This document shows positions 15,877 through 27,633 of a stretch of 64,000 nt of DNA, one piece after another. The notes below the pieces were generated by a model. That model did no database searches and had not been told where the DNA came from. It saw only the letters and a program-made list of their open reading frames with translations. A program made the position numbers and the translations under genes. Position 1 is the first letter of the stretch; every line of letters begins with the position of its first letter. Source of the stretch: Raphanus sativus (Eukaryota; Streptophyta; Magnoliopsida; Brassicales; Brassicaceae); NCBI RefSeq assembly GCF_000801105.2, contig NC_079515.1, positions 20,917,407 to 20,981,406 of the forward strand. Reading direction: 5' to 3'.

Positions 15877-15948
15877 CGCCGTTGCCGGGGATCGAACCCG
15901 GGTCACCCGCGTGACAGGCGGGAATACTTACCACTATACTACAACGAC
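15877..15948 (-). tRNA. tRNA-Asp (GTC)
   Basis: The 72-nt minus-strand sequence folds as a standard tRNA. The acceptor stem GTCGTTG pairs with CAACGGC (discriminator G). The anticodon stem is CCCGC/GCGGG around the loop CTGTCAC, with anticodon GTC (plus-strand 15913-15915). The T arm contains GGTTCGATCC (B box) and the D arm TAGTATAGTGG (A box). Upstream on the minus strand is a CAACAACAAA stretch, typical of plant Pol III starts. Downstream are runs of T (plus-strand A runs at 15854-15870) that would terminate Pol III. Confidence 0.97.
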
Positions 15949-16302
15949 TTTGTTGTTGGAGGTTCTTTCTGTATATAAATATACATGAACCATCATTGTT
16001 ACGGTCTTAGAACAAAATGCATTCCTTGGAATGGTAAAATAACAGTTATTTAAGTCTTGGATTGTAATGGTAAAACAATGATGTCTGGACTTGATTAATA
16101 TGTATTGTAAATGATATATAAAGCAATGTGATGGTGATATAGTTAGTACATAGCTTTTGCCAGATTCAAATACATCTTGCATGAGATCGTAAGGAAGGAT
16201 ATATTGTTTTTTTTTCTAAATTTGTGCGGGATAAATTAGACATTCAATGGTTGCTTAAGGTTTTGTTGGTTGTTTGAGAAAAAAAAATGAGAGTGATTAG
16301 TG
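15949..16302. other. Interval between tRNA-Asp and the phytochelatin synthase 3' end
   Basis: No coding exon was recognised. It probably contains the 3'UTR of the minus-strand phytochelatin synthase gene near 16300 and otherwise AT-rich spacer. Confidence 0.45.
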
Positions 16303-18972
16303 TCAGGCAGGAGCAGAGAGGTCTTCGTCTTCTTTATTCTCCTGGCATCTTTTTAGCAGCTGAAGTTGGCGTCGTAGATGCAACACCTGTTAACCAATAC
16401 CATTTTTTTTACTACTTGTTTTGTTTAGTTTTCCTTTACCTCACGAGGCAATCCTCAGAACCAGATAATCTTAACAACAATAATTAAAAGTTGGTGTAGT
16501 TATTTGTACCTCCTGTTGAAGCAGAGTTGGGAAGCTAACCATGGAAATGAGCTGTTTCATCTCTTGCAGGAGTAATTGGTCTTTGATACCTGACCATGTC
16601 TGTGGAGGTAAAGCCAACAGAAGAGCAGTGAACACATCATTCCCGGATGGGTAAGCCTTCACTTTATCCTCACCAACACCTTCGATGCAAAACAAAATAA
16701 ACTAGACTAATAAGAACTCAATTTAGGGAGACATCATCGATCAGTCAATACTAGCAAAGATAACCCCCAAGTTCAAGAACAAGCATACCTTTGATGCATT
16801 TCACACAAGTTGCCGAACAACAAGACTCATCTGATTCTGTTTCAGATCCTTGGGAACCAGTCTTGGCAAGAACATATGACTGATTGTCTTTGTAGCCCAC
16901 AGAGAATAGAAACTTATCCACGTGCTTGAACAATTCAGTGTCCTGCACTTGTTTCAGCAACTCTTGCTACAGTGTAATCGAACCATTAAAACAGTGATGA
17001 ATTAATTGGTGGGAATATATAAACTGGAAAAACTGAGTTGAGGAGAAAAATCAACAAGAGAATAATACCTTAAGGTCGAGCCTTGATTCCTCTTCTGAGC
17101 TGAGATTTTGGTTTATATCCTCCGTTCTTCTTATCTCGGCCATCCATCTGATAAATTGGTTGAAGTTTGAGGGAAGTGACTTGAAAACAACATCTAAGAT
17201 TCTTTCGATGGAATCAACATGTTGGGAGCCTACAAGAAGAGGAACATCTTCCTTCAAATACTTTGCTATGCTGGTCCAGCTCTCATCTTTACAACTCTGA
17301 AATATATATATATATATATAATCAGGAATCATCACTCACTCAAATTTTGACAGTATATGTTCTCTTAAAAAATCACACTCGCATCAAAACGTAAAAGAAT
17401 GATTCCATTCGTGTCAATAATGTGAAAATAGTTATTAGATAAGAACACTAACAACAGATAGAGTGTGAAAGGATATAAGATAAACTAGCACTAACTAAAA
17501 ATAGCACCATGACAATGGGACTTACGAGAGTATAGAGTAATCCTGGTTCTCTGTGGGGTCTAGATATAAGCATGAACCTGGAAGTAAAAGAGAATATCAG
17601 AATAGCCAATTCCGTAAGAAAAAAAGAGGATTACATTCTTGAATCATAGAAGAAAAGCCGTGTACCCTCTATGTCTCCCAGTTGACTCATCAATACTGTC
17701 CATGGCATCCCAAAGAAGTTTAAGAGGAATCCAGTGAGGAGGATACTTGAAACGAGCGACATCAAGAATCAGAGCCATATCTCTTTCAGCGTTATAGCCA
17801 CCAATAGGTGAAAAATGGCCTGTTCCAGTCTGCAATCAGAGTTAAATTAAAATCTCAATCAACATGAAACTAAAGAATTTTGGAGCAATCGCAAAACTCT
17901 TTAAAAACATCCAGCAGGCACACAGTTCAGCCCCCCCCCCCCCCCAAAAAAAAGAGAGAGAGGTGTACCTGCTTGAAAACTCCTCTATGATAGGTAGAGA
18001 TCATATGACAATTATCAGAAGTGGAACATTTCAAGACGTATTTGCGGAAATCATCAATAGTGCTCTGAGTGGTGCGGAAAGCTTGGACCTTAGCACCTGA
18101 GCTATGAGCCAAACAGACAACTTTGCCAAACGTAATGCCCTTATCCTTGACAATCTCAAGCGGCTCGCAACATTCCAGCATTGATTCATCAAACCACCTC
18201 CAAGGCCCTATACGAGAGAAAATAAAATAAATAAAAAAATAAAAAAGTGTCTCTTCTATGAAGTGTGTATATATATATAAACCTTTCCATTTTCTGCCGG
18301 GGTCAATAGAAAGAGAATTCAAGACCATAGAAAGACTAGCTAATCCACAGTAGGCAGGCTCGGACTGCGTCTGAAAATAAGAAATCAGCCTGAAAAATCC
18401 TTCCATTGTTCCTTTCTGAAGCGCTTCATTGAATATTTTCTGCATCACAGATTGCGGATTATTTTCAAACTCTTCAGTTAGGTTTAAGAAAACAAAACAA
18501 AAAATAACTTAATAGGCACTGACACCGAGAGGCTTGTTTTGAGTTTAGTCCTCATATTGAGTGTTGATTGTCAAGCGAACTATCTTTAAAAATAAAAAAT
18601 TGCAACAAAACAATCTGTTGATGTTTGCTAATTCACATACTCAGATCTCTCTAACCATAAGCAGTAGACACTACCGGATGAAGCTAAAACCCCTAATTAA
18701 AAAAAAAAAAAAAAAAGAAGAAGAAGAAAAGACAGTATTTGTATGTTTTACTAATTAAACATACTATCAGATCTAACCTCTAAGTCAATCCACGGGAAAC
18801 CAACATCAATGATCGTCTCAATAACCACAAGCAAGCAGTAGATAACACTAAACCCCCTGATTTCAATTTCGAAAAATCATATGATATTTTTACGCACCTT
18901 GCCTTCAACAGAAGCGAAATCTATCGCCGGAGGAGAGGGAAGGAACCTCCGATACAAACTCGCCGTCGACAT
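16303..18972 (-). CDS. PCS2: Phytochelatin synthase (PCS2 type)
   Basis: Nine minus-strand exons (18972-18898, 18439-18283, 18207-17969, 17829-17666, 17577-17526, 17296-17069, 16966-16789, 16679-16510, 16386-16303) give 448 aa in one frame. The enzyme is a glutathione gamma-glutamylcysteinyltransferase that makes metal-chelating phytochelatins in the cytosol. The catalytic Cys is at residue 56 ([17 protein letters not shown]). The His and Asp of the triad lie in [13 protein letters not shown] and [14 protein letters not shown]. The C-terminal half has the Cys pairs [10 protein letters not shown] and ends [12 protein letters not shown]. Residue choices such as [16 protein letters not shown] match PCS2 rather than PCS1 as I remember them, and the position fits At1g03980. 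The segment before AYPSGNDVF is a few residues shorter than in Arabidopsis PCS2 (452 aa). The frame is intact, so it is probably functional. Confidence 0.93.
17931..17945. repeat. 15-base C/G homopolymer in a PCS intron
   Basis: Fifteen consecutive C on the plus strand (G on the coding strand) followed by a run of A. It lies in the third intron, 23 bases beyond the donor at 17968. Confidence 0.9.
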
Positions 18973-19498
18973 TATCACCACGACGACAAGGTTTCGTGGT
19001 GGAAGAACAAAGTAGAGGGAGGAGAGCTCACTGAGAACAATGGCGAGAGGAACTCAGAGATTGTTAACGTAAACGCTTTCCGTATGTACGTAACGTTTTC
19101 TAATAAGAGTCGTATTCGCTCAAGAGAAGAAGAAGACTCTATTGAATTCAAAATCCCGGATTTTATGGATTCTCTTGTCCTCTCCCCCGTGGAGAAGACT
19201 CATAATGTGTTAACCGCGGATTGCATCCGGTTATTTATCCGGTTTAGTTCGGTTTGGTAATATTTCTGATTTTTATAATTGTTGACCTTGACCAATACAA
19301 ATGGCTAAAATGCTAAATTATACACAACTCTTCCTAGAAAAAGACCAAACCTATGTCAAGAAAATAATTAAAACACCTAATTTTCTAATGCAACTGGACG
19401 ATCATGTACACATGCATCGCATTAAAAGGCAAGTTAAGACTAATTAAAATCAACAAACAACATTAAAACGATGGTTAACAACTGATAATTTATTCCTC
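18973..19498 (-). promoter_or_regulatory. Promoter region of phytochelatin synthase
   Basis: About 530 bp of non-coding DNA upstream of the minus-strand ATG at 18972, bounded on the far side by the transposon at 19502. The first 50 bases upstream of the ATG are purine/pyrimidine-mixed leader sequence. I see no certain metal-response element. Confidence 0.35.
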
Positions 19499-19501
19499 TT
19501 A

Positions 19502-20402
19502 GAGCTTGATTGGTAGAGCATTAGCATTAGCATTATGCTCCTTATTATCCAATCAACATTGATAACAAAAGCATTTAGAAAAGCATTTACATGATGCTAA
19601 TGCTCTCCAAATGCTTTTTGCTCAATGCTCTCATATGAAGCTTTTGGAAGAGCATTTGCATTTAGAATATATATAAATTCAAAAATAATTTTATATAATT
19701 AATTTATATATGTTTAATAATATAAAAGTTATGTTTATAATAAAAAAATTATATTTTCAAAAAAACTAAAAGTTGTGATTAATTATTATTATTTTTTTAA
19801 ATAACAATATTTCACATTTAAAATATAATAAAATTTATATAACTACACATATCATTCATTATTTTTAATAAAAAACATAACATAATATATATTTATATAT
19901 TATAAAATAAAAACATTTATATTATTTTTAAATAAATAAATTATATGTCATAGATTATTTTTATGATAATATTATATATGGATCATTTATTGCTCAACCA
20001 ATAAATAAATAATGATGATTTTATATAAATTATTTTTAATTAATTTATTTTATTTAATTATATCAAATTATTTTTATATCCAAAAATAAATTTTATTTTT
20101 AAATAAATTTTATTTTTTTAATAATATTATTTCACATTTAAAAATAATTTAATTTATAAAATTAAATAAGATTAATTATTTTTAATAACAAATATATTAT
20201 TAATATATATTATAATTTAATATATATTATTTTCAAATAAATATATTATATAATAACTTTTATGATAATTTTAAAATTGTATAATGCTACTGCTCTACCA
20301 ATCACTTTATTAAAAATCTTAATGAGAGCATACAGCTTCTACAACATACTGCTTTTACAGCATTCTGCTGCTTCTTCTTCATCTGCTGTACCAATCGAGG
20401 CC
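19502..20402. mobile_element. TTA-flanked TIR element (PIF/Harbinger-like, non-autonomous)
   Basis: The left terminus GAGCTTGATTGGTAGAGCA and the inverted right terminus GGCCTCGATTGGTACAGCA match at 15 of 19 positions. Both sides are flanked by TTA (19499-19501 and 20403-20405), the usual three-base target duplication of PIF/Harbinger elements. The 901-bp interior is extremely AT-rich and non-coding. An internal inverted copy of the terminus (CTCTACCAATCA near 20293) suggests a nested or rearranged element. Confidence 0.7.
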
Positions 20403-20405
20403 TTA

Positions 20406-20710
20406 TTCACCATCTGTTTTAACACCCTCATACATGACTGCACGTAAACCTCTTAACACCGTCATTATTTTCTCTAAAACATGATTATAATCAAAAATTA
20501 CTTATTATATCTTGTAAATTAAATCAGCTGTAATTAATAATAACTCAACCGGTTAGATGAAAGACAAAGCATCAACAGAACTCCACATCCAAAATTCAGT
20601 TGATGACACCTCGATCCATTTACATATAATTATCTCTCGATCTAGAAAATCCAAAAACCCCATGGCATCACGTTTGAACAGTTTGTGGACCACGCTTCTA
20701 TTACTGCGTG
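20406..20710. other. Short spacer and RIC 3' flank
   Basis: No gene recognised. It contains the probable 3'UTR of the minus-strand RIC gene. Confidence 0.4.
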
Positions 20711-21592
20711 TTAAACATCAGTTGAGATTGATAGCACTGATTCTGCATTACACATTATAGATTCTGTCTGCGAGTGTGATCCACATGTTGTACGCGAAGA
20801 TCTTGAAGATCCATCACTCGCACAATCTTTAGTTTTTCTTCTACGATATTTTATAGAACTATCTTCAGGATTATCACAAGTCTTTTTTGATCTCCGTGAA
20901 GTTTTTGGATTCCCACTAGAGCTTAAGGTTCCACGTCGTGATCGTCCTTTTATTGGTGAATCCACATTGTTCGAACGGTCTTTCGATGACATTGGATGTC
21001 TTAGTGTATTACGTGATCGAGTTGAATCTGCACATACGTAAACACTTATACAATACACATAATGTTTTGTAATATATATATGTTAGATTAAGCTAACCTT
21101 CGGAAATGTAAGAGCCATCCTCTTTGATAAAATTCCCTAGGGGCGTCGATAAATATCCACCTGATTCTTTGAAATCATGCATCTGCATTGAATTTACTTT
21201 TATTTTATAGTTATGTTATATATTTATAAAATATATATATATTGAAAAACACAAAAAAAAACAATGTAAATACCCAGCTAGGTGAATTTTGATTGATAGA
21301 ATCTCCATCCCAACCAATGTGTGCAACATGCTTTACATCTGTTGGGGTTCCAATTTGCATCTCTGGCTCTTTCTCGTTTTCTGCATTTTGCAATTTCACA
21401 AATATTAATTAGTTCTATCAGTTTTGGTGATTAAAAAGTAGTATATTACTTGTTTTTCTTTTGAACAACAAAGTAGTATATTACAAAGAACAATATTCCG
21501 ATAACGAATATTCACAAAAAAAATAACTTACCAAATATTTGAGAAATGTACCTAATACCCTTCAAGAAGCTCTTCATTTTGTAGTTCGACAT
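20711..21592 (-). CDS. ROP-interactive CRIB-motif protein (RIC family)
   Basis: Exons 21592-21532, 21380-21274, 21182-21098 and 21027-20711 give 189 aa. The N-terminus [20 protein letters not shown] is the conserved RIC-type start. Exon 2 carries the CRIB motif [17 protein letters not shown], which binds active ROP GTPases, and exon 3 continues as [13 protein letters not shown]. The C-terminal exon is Ser/Arg/Lys-rich ([24 protein letters not shown]) and looks disordered. RIC proteins are effectors of ROP GTPases in polar growth and the cytoskeleton, acting at the plasma membrane or on microtubules. Position between the PCS gene and the FAO relic fits At1g03982 (RIC8 by memory), but I leave the symbol empty. 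No frame problem seen. Confidence 0.85.
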
Positions 21593-21908
21593 AATGTAAT
21601 TTCCAAACTAAATCAAAATAGTCACTAAGAAAGAAAAGGAGGAGGATGAAGCTGCTATTATGTACGTGCTTTATCTTTTGTCTTCTGAAATATATAAAAA
21701 CGAATGAAATTAAAACTCAGTTATTTTAACCAAAAAAAATTATAATGTTGAGAGCTAAAAACAAAATGTTTGGTTTCCAGATATTAAACTAATAACGTGG
21801 AGAGGAGAACAAAAGAAAGAAAAACTAATAAGTGAACGATATTTAGTTTTGAAAGTGGATTAAAACTAATTAATATGTATTTGTTCTTTATCGTAATCCT
21901 AGTTCTTA

Positions 21909-22160
21909 GGGCATCTCCAACCCAACTCCATTTTTTCCTCCAAAATGGAGTAAAAGTGAGTTTGGAGTAGAAAATGCTCCAACCCCACTCTATTTCTCAC
22001 TCCATAATGGAGTTTACTCCCTAAATGGAGTAATCTAATTTTTTTTTGTTCATCACTCCATAATGGAGTGAGAAATGGAGTGGAGTTGGAGCATTTTTAC
22101 TCCATAATCACTTTTACTCCATTTTGGAGGAAAAAATGGTGTTTTACATTGGAGATGCTC
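21909..22160. mobile_element. Foldback MITE with TTA duplication (Tourist-like)
   Basis: The 252-bp element is almost entirely one imperfect inverted repeat built from TCCATTATGGAGT/ACTCCATAATGGA words. The ends are GGGCATCTCCAA on the left and, inverted, GAGCATCTCCAA on the right. It is flanked by TTA on both sides (21906-21908, 22161-22163). It is non-coding, and a transcript through it would form a long hairpin. Confidence 0.8.
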
Positions 22161-22356
22161 TTAATTTGGTAAAACGGTAGAGACTCGGCAGTTGTCTAGT
22201 AAAACCAGATCAATTATTCGCCACTAATTGATAATAATAATAAAAAACAATAGACGTCATATTTAGATTATCATGTCTAGAGACTAACCACTCGTAAAAT
22301 AATAATTAGAGCGAAGAATATCAAAGGTGAAATTTGAAATACTAGGTTCATATAAT

Positions 22357-23040
22357 CTTGGCTATGTTCTGCCATGAGGGAGAGATCATGACTTTCCTTA
22401 CATTGTGTGTTGAAATGGAATCTACAACACCTAACATCACACTGGAGATGATGAAAGATATTCGGCCAAAATACGCAAAAACATCTTATATTTTTGTAAT
22501 GGTGAGAAACAAAGGTGTTGGAAGCACACTGGATCTATTGTGGATGTTCCCGCGGAAAGGCTATGCTAGGGCATTGATCGATGCGATGGGAGTTACTATT
22601 GATGGAAGAGGGGTTCTAAGCCATCACGAGCAAAGACGTGTAGAGAATCAGACAATTGGGCTGAAGCAAGCACTAAGGATCTCAGTTGCGGCAGGAGTAG
22701 ATGAGGTGTAGTGGAACCAAGGAGGAAAGATCCGCAGGCTTTTCTACTTACCACGAACGCGTCACCTGGAGTCGTCTCAAGGAAAAAAGTATTGGATTCA
22801 TTCATTCAATTACGGCGTATCAAATGGGATGTTGCCGTATGGGTGCAGCAGAAAAGGAAAAAGCTATTGACGGATATGGAAAGACTTGTATGTATGTGAT
22901 GCAAGTGTTCTGCTTACAGCTATTGGTGTTAATTAATCTCATGATCACGACTCACTCAGCCCACTGCTTACTGCATATCCAACAGAGACATGTTTTAAGT
23001 TTCAAGTTATGTTCTTTTTTTTTTAAACTTCAGCCATAAA
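22357..23040 (+). pseudogene. Relic of long-chain fatty alcohol oxidase (FAO)
   Basis: Three plus-strand pieces resemble the C-terminal part of plant long-chain alcohol oxidases (GMC flavoenzymes; At1g03990 by position). In 22358-22711 the recognisable pieces are IRPKYAKTSYIF and ENQTIGLKQALRISVAAG, ending in a TAG where the family continues EVGTYRSDGQ. Next, TTNASPGVVS (about 22750-22780) lies in another frame. Third, ITAYQMGCCRMGAAEKEKAIDGYGK (22816-22893) is again in a different frame, followed by a decayed PMITVQSTAYCIS-like end (LMITTHSAHCLLH, about 22937-22975). The whole FAD-binding N-terminal two thirds is missing. Frameshifts and the missing domain exclude function. Confidence 0.85.
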
Positions 23041-23504
23041 CGATTCATGTCCTTAAAGAAAGCAAGAACAAGCTCTATGCTCCAAAAACAATCCTGTCAC
23101 TAATGAAGACCAAACCGAATTCAACTAAGAAGCTCTAAAAGCAAGATTGTGATCATGTGTACTGCAGCGACATAGATAAACACCTCTATATGAATCACTA
23201 TCATCATCATCGACAGAGTTGAATAATCCAGATAATATTTATCATAAACTGGCGTCATGTATGGATCGGATTCATACGATTCACCATCATACCATCATCA
23301 AAAATCCACAAAAATTAAATTAAAACTTGAGCGAATATTAATCGATTGGCTAGTTGATATGTCTGATGTACAAATACATGGACATCTACCTCACAACAAA
23401 CCCTAAACTTTCTCGATCAACCTCAAGGAAGACGATCAAGGGAGAGAGAGATTCAGCTTTACATAGAGATGATTTAAAGACATTTCATTTGAGAGGAAAA
23501 TAAT

Positions 23505-23549
<45 letters not shown>

Positions 23550-23617
23550 TTCTCGTTTTAGAGCTGTCTTGCTTGCCAAAACACAGACCAATGATCCGTG
23601 TACACGTGTACACACGA
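23041..23617. other. Spacer with (GA)n microsatellite
   Basis: No coding content recognised. A GA repeat of about 40 bases runs from about 23504 to 23543. The right part is the 3'UTR side of the minus-strand gene at 23618-24076. Confidence 0.5.
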
Positions 23618-24076
23618 TCACAGGTTGAGAAATCGGGCAAGCTGGGCAGGATTGACGATGCCGGGCAGGTGGGCCCCGTCTGACCGTAGAAGATTAGCAA
23701 CCTCCACATACCTCTTCCGTTTCGGCTCCATTTCCTCAGCAATATGGCTCCGCTTCAACTTCTTCGACTCGGACGGACCGGCTTGGGCTCGAGCCGGATC
23801 CCATTGCTCCCCGAAGAGTGTGCCGTTGGTGAGAAACTCGTGACTCAAGTAGCCCGCTAAAATTAGCTGGTTCGAGCCGACTGGCTCGGCTGCGATTAGA
23901 GATTTACTAGTGATGGAATTAACCGGCGGACGATTATGATTCGGCGGCGGAGGAAGCTTTTTCACGGTGGTTTCCGGCGGTGTTTGGACGACGGAGGAGA
24001 TAACGCCGTCTCTTTCTTTGCGCTTGTCTGGCGTTAGAACGCGACGTGGCGGAAGACGCATAGTTTTGGTGTTCAT
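23618..24076 (-). CDS. Small basic protein of the At1g04000 family, function unknown
   Basis: A single-exon minus-strand frame of 152 aa with the start MNTKTMRLPPRRVLTPDKRK. It contains a Pro-rich segment (KKLPPPPNHNRPP), a conserved centre SNQLILAGYLSHEFLTNG followed by LFGEQWDPARAQA, a basic patch KRKRYVEVANLL and the ending HLPGIVNPAQLARFLNL. I recognise this layout from a small Brassicaceae family (At1g04000, At5g44060) described only as unknown or embryo-sac-development-arrest-like. The KKLKR and KRKR patches suggest a nuclear protein, which is inference. A pyrimidine-rich leader is visible upstream at 24180-24290 on the coding strand. Intact. Confidence 0.8.
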   Translation of the reverse strand: MNTKTMRLPPRRVLTPDKRKERDGVISSVVQTPPETTVKKLPPPPNHNRPPVNSITSKSLIAAEPVGSNQLILAGYLSHEFLTNGTLFGEQWDPARAQAGPSESKKLKRSHIAEEMEPKRKRYVEVANLLRSDGAHLPGIVNPAQLARFLNL

Positions 24077-25198
24077 GGTGCTTTTTTATTGGTTGCATGC
24101 CACGTCAGCACTCACCACAATAAAAATAAAATATTAACTGCAGTAAAACAGTACACAATCAAAATCTTCGGGTGAAATAAAAAAAGAAAAAAAATAATTT
24201 ATTTATTTCTGGAGAGAGAGAACAATCGTAGCGTCTAGGGAGAGATAGAGAAGGAGATAGAGAACGAGAAGGGATAGAAGAAAGTTCACGGGAATGGGTA
24301 TGTTGTGACAATTTATAGAGGCTGGGAGGCTTGGATTCCCCTTGACGTTCTATAAAATTACCAAACTGCCACTCAACATGAAATGACCAAATTACTCTTC
24401 ATTTTGCTTTACCGTTTCTTCAATTTTGTGTCACCATCGAAAATAAATTAATCGAATTGTCCTTTTGTTTTTTTTTGAATAGTCTCGTATTAACTGAAAT
24501 CTGGCTTCTTTGGCATAAATAAATAAAAAACAAAATTTTGACTAAAGGCATAATAAATATAAAAGTTTATAAGAACAAGTGATAAATATCGAAACTACAT
24601 TGAATAGCAGAATCTAATTTGTAAAATCATACATGGAAAAAGCTTCTTTTTTTTTCTAAATACCGAAAATATTTAAATTGTTATCTTTCTAGTAAGAATG
24701 AAGTTCTCCTTTCTTTATTGATTTTGTTACTGGGTAAATGTGGCTTCATCAAATCACGAACTCAGTTCGTAAAATATATATTTTGATCAGACCACATCTA
24801 CATCTGCTATTAAATTTTATTTAATCAAAGCCTTGCAACCTTTTTTTTTTTTTGAACATCAAGCCTTGCAACCTTTATAACACAAAATTTCGAAATTCTT
24901 CCTTTCTATTTGTGGCTATATGCAAATGAAGAGACGCGTTAACACGCTAATTACAAGGGAGAAAGAAAATTGATTAATGCTAGACTTTTTCCTCGTTTAC
25001 TTTTCATTTATTTATTAGCACCTAAACTTTGTATATTTTCAACGATGGAGAGAAACCGAATTCAAGAAATGACCAAATTAGTAAAAACTTTACTATTCTG
25101 AATTTCTGATAAACCTTTTTATGGGTTTCACACTTTAATGACTGTAGATTTTGAATTCCTTATATATTTTCTAGCTAGTTTGTCTTTTTACACTATAA
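24077..25198. other. Intergenic DNA upstream of the At1g04000-like gene
   Basis: It contains the leader and promoter of the minus-strand gene at 24076 (CT-rich on the coding strand around 24180-24290) and then AT-rich DNA with no recognised exon, ending at host A 25198 next to a Helitron. Confidence 0.4.
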
Positions 25199-26262
25199 CT
25201 AGATGATAACCCGCGCTATGCACGGGGTGAATTTTTTAAAATATGTTGTATTGAAATATTACAATTAGAATGCATCTTGTTATCAAATTTTTTTTTTTTA
25301 CATTTGATTTGGGGTGAACATTCGGATACCATTTGGTTCAGTTTGGTTTGGTTCGGTTCAGTTATATTTCGATTTTTCGTGAGTTCGATCCGGTTCGGAT
25401 CTGCGGATTCGGTTTGGGTTTGGACTCAGATAACTCATTTTATTTTTAAAAAAATAAAATTCGTATATACTTTAAATTTCTCAAAATATAAAAATAAAAA
25501 ATTATTTATAACATATAAATGTGTATAATGCAAGCTAAAATACTTAAACTTAACATGAAATTTGGTTAGCTTCAATATTCGGATAAGAAATCAATAGATA
25601 TTTGAAGTATTGGTATTTTGAATATCATTTAACTATTTTAATCATGTATTTTTAACTATTTGTAAATATTTTCAAGTATTTTGGACAACTTAATAACATT
25701 TTATATATTTTGTATATTCTTTTAGATATTAAATTCTAAAAATAATTAATATATTTAAATATATAAATCTGGTTTCGATATATTCGATATCCGAAATATT
25801 TCGTTTCGGATCAGGTTCCGTTCTAAGAAATATCATCTTACTAACATCTTACAATTTTTGGTAATATATAGACGTTTTTAAAAATTTAAAATATAACATA
25901 TATGAAAAATCTATTTTTTTTAAATATGTTTAAGTGATTTTTTTTGATAATATTAATTAAAATAAAATGTAGAGGATACAAAATTTTTTATCAAATATTT
26001 TGATTTGTAATCATTAATTATCATATATACGTTAATCATATTAGGTAATTTCGTAGCTTTTATTTAAGGAAATAAATTTACGTAGCTTTTATTTAAGGAA
26101 AGAATTTAAGACTACTAATTAATATGATAATTAGTTTAATAAAAAGTATAATATATATTTATATGGACCAACATATTTTTCTAAGGATTTCTGAAAATCA
26201 TCCTAGTGATGACACGTGGCTATAAAACATGTTGTAATGTTCCAGGATTAATATATAGGGGA
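25199..26262 (-). mobile_element. Non-autonomous Helitron, family 1 (second copy)
   Basis: CTAG at 25199-25202 after host A, and a hairpin at 25210-25226 with one mismatch (CCCGCGC/GCACGGG). The minus-strand 5' end TCCCCTATATATTAATCC starts at 26262, preceded by host A. Both ends match the element at 5465-6809. Length 1064 bp, non-coding, with the same GGTTCGGT blocks. Confidence 0.85.
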
Positions 26263-27633
26263 TCTGTCCTGTTATATGAAAACCGACTTACTATTGTGAC
26301 CATAATAAAACACAATACCTTAAACAATAATAACAGTAAGGCGCAGCCTCAATCAATTGATAAGTAGGATGTACTAATCATACATATAATATAGCTAATA
26401 TAGTGCAAACGTATATTAAATTCCCTAATTAACACATCACACAGGAAATATGTTTTGATTTTTATCTTATTTAGATCTATAAGAAAAAGAAGTTAATTCT
26501 ATTTAACTATCAGCATAATGATGAAAACCGAAAAATGGCATGGAGATTTACAAGTCGCTCAGATTCAATACAACTGTCACCTTTATTCTTGCATAGCTAA
26601 CAAAGAGAGATTAAACAACAACAAAGGAACTATAAGAGAGATTATTTTGGTAGAGTTGAGGTTATGCAATTTGTTGGGTGTTGGATAGTTTGGCATTAAG
26701 TTTGCCACCTTTCATCCATCTAAATGGAAGAAGAATGCCATACTTACACCAAAAACAAAATTGAAAAAAAAATAACACGAAAATAACGCATGTCTATAAT
26801 TTAAAGGGTACCAAATTTGGGGGGGAAGTAAAATAAAAATAGATAAAGGACCCCAGTTTGAGAGGGACCATAAAATTGACTAAAACATTTAATTTCGATA
26901 TATAAAGTATAGACTCGTATAAAAGTTCAAAACTCATGTTCAACCAAACCATCAAACCACTGAGAACTTTAGTTCCCCCACCTAATTACGCTTTTTCCCA
27001 TTTCTAATTTCTTATCAAAACCGTAAAACCCATAATTAGTAAAATTTTCACACTTGCTCTTGTTTATATGATTTATATACAATTACTTTAACCTGTTGTA
27101 GTTCAACTTTTATATAAATGAATTTTGGTTATATAACATATATAAGGATATAAGAACAATGCAAAATATAACGTGTTTATGATTGAGTGCCAACTCAAAT
27201 GCTTGCATTTGAAACAATCAAGCACTTGAGAACTCAAACGCAACTGGAAACGTGAACGGTTTTGTAAACACGAAAAGCTGATGTAGTTAACAAATATGCT
27301 TTTTAATACGGATTTAACTACCTTAGCGTAAATTTCAAAGTAGTTTGCACTCTAGCTGTAACCAAAATATCATATGCTCACAAGAGCAATAAATTTTTTT
27401 TTTGAACAACAAAGAGTGGAAAATATAATCACAAAAAGAATACCTTTGCGTGAGAAAACAAATGTGTAGCAAAATAGAGAGCACTTGAACGTTTTGAAGA
27501 ATAGAGAGTAAGGAATGGTCCTTTGCTGTAACAAATTTAAGAAGCGAAAAAAAATCAGTCGAACATAAAGTTCTGGTATAAAATCTGAAAGAGACTTGAA
27601 TGTAGGGAACTATAATGACCTGAAGGAGGTAAT
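26263..27633. other. Gene-free interval
   Basis: AT-rich, with no exon recognised on either strand. The right end holds the PSAT1 3'UTR (minus strand). Confidence 0.5.

Noticed and set aside
23485..23742. Minus-strand frame through the GA repeat
   Set aside because: It is out of frame with the real small-protein gene and translates the microsatellite as Ser-Leu repeats.
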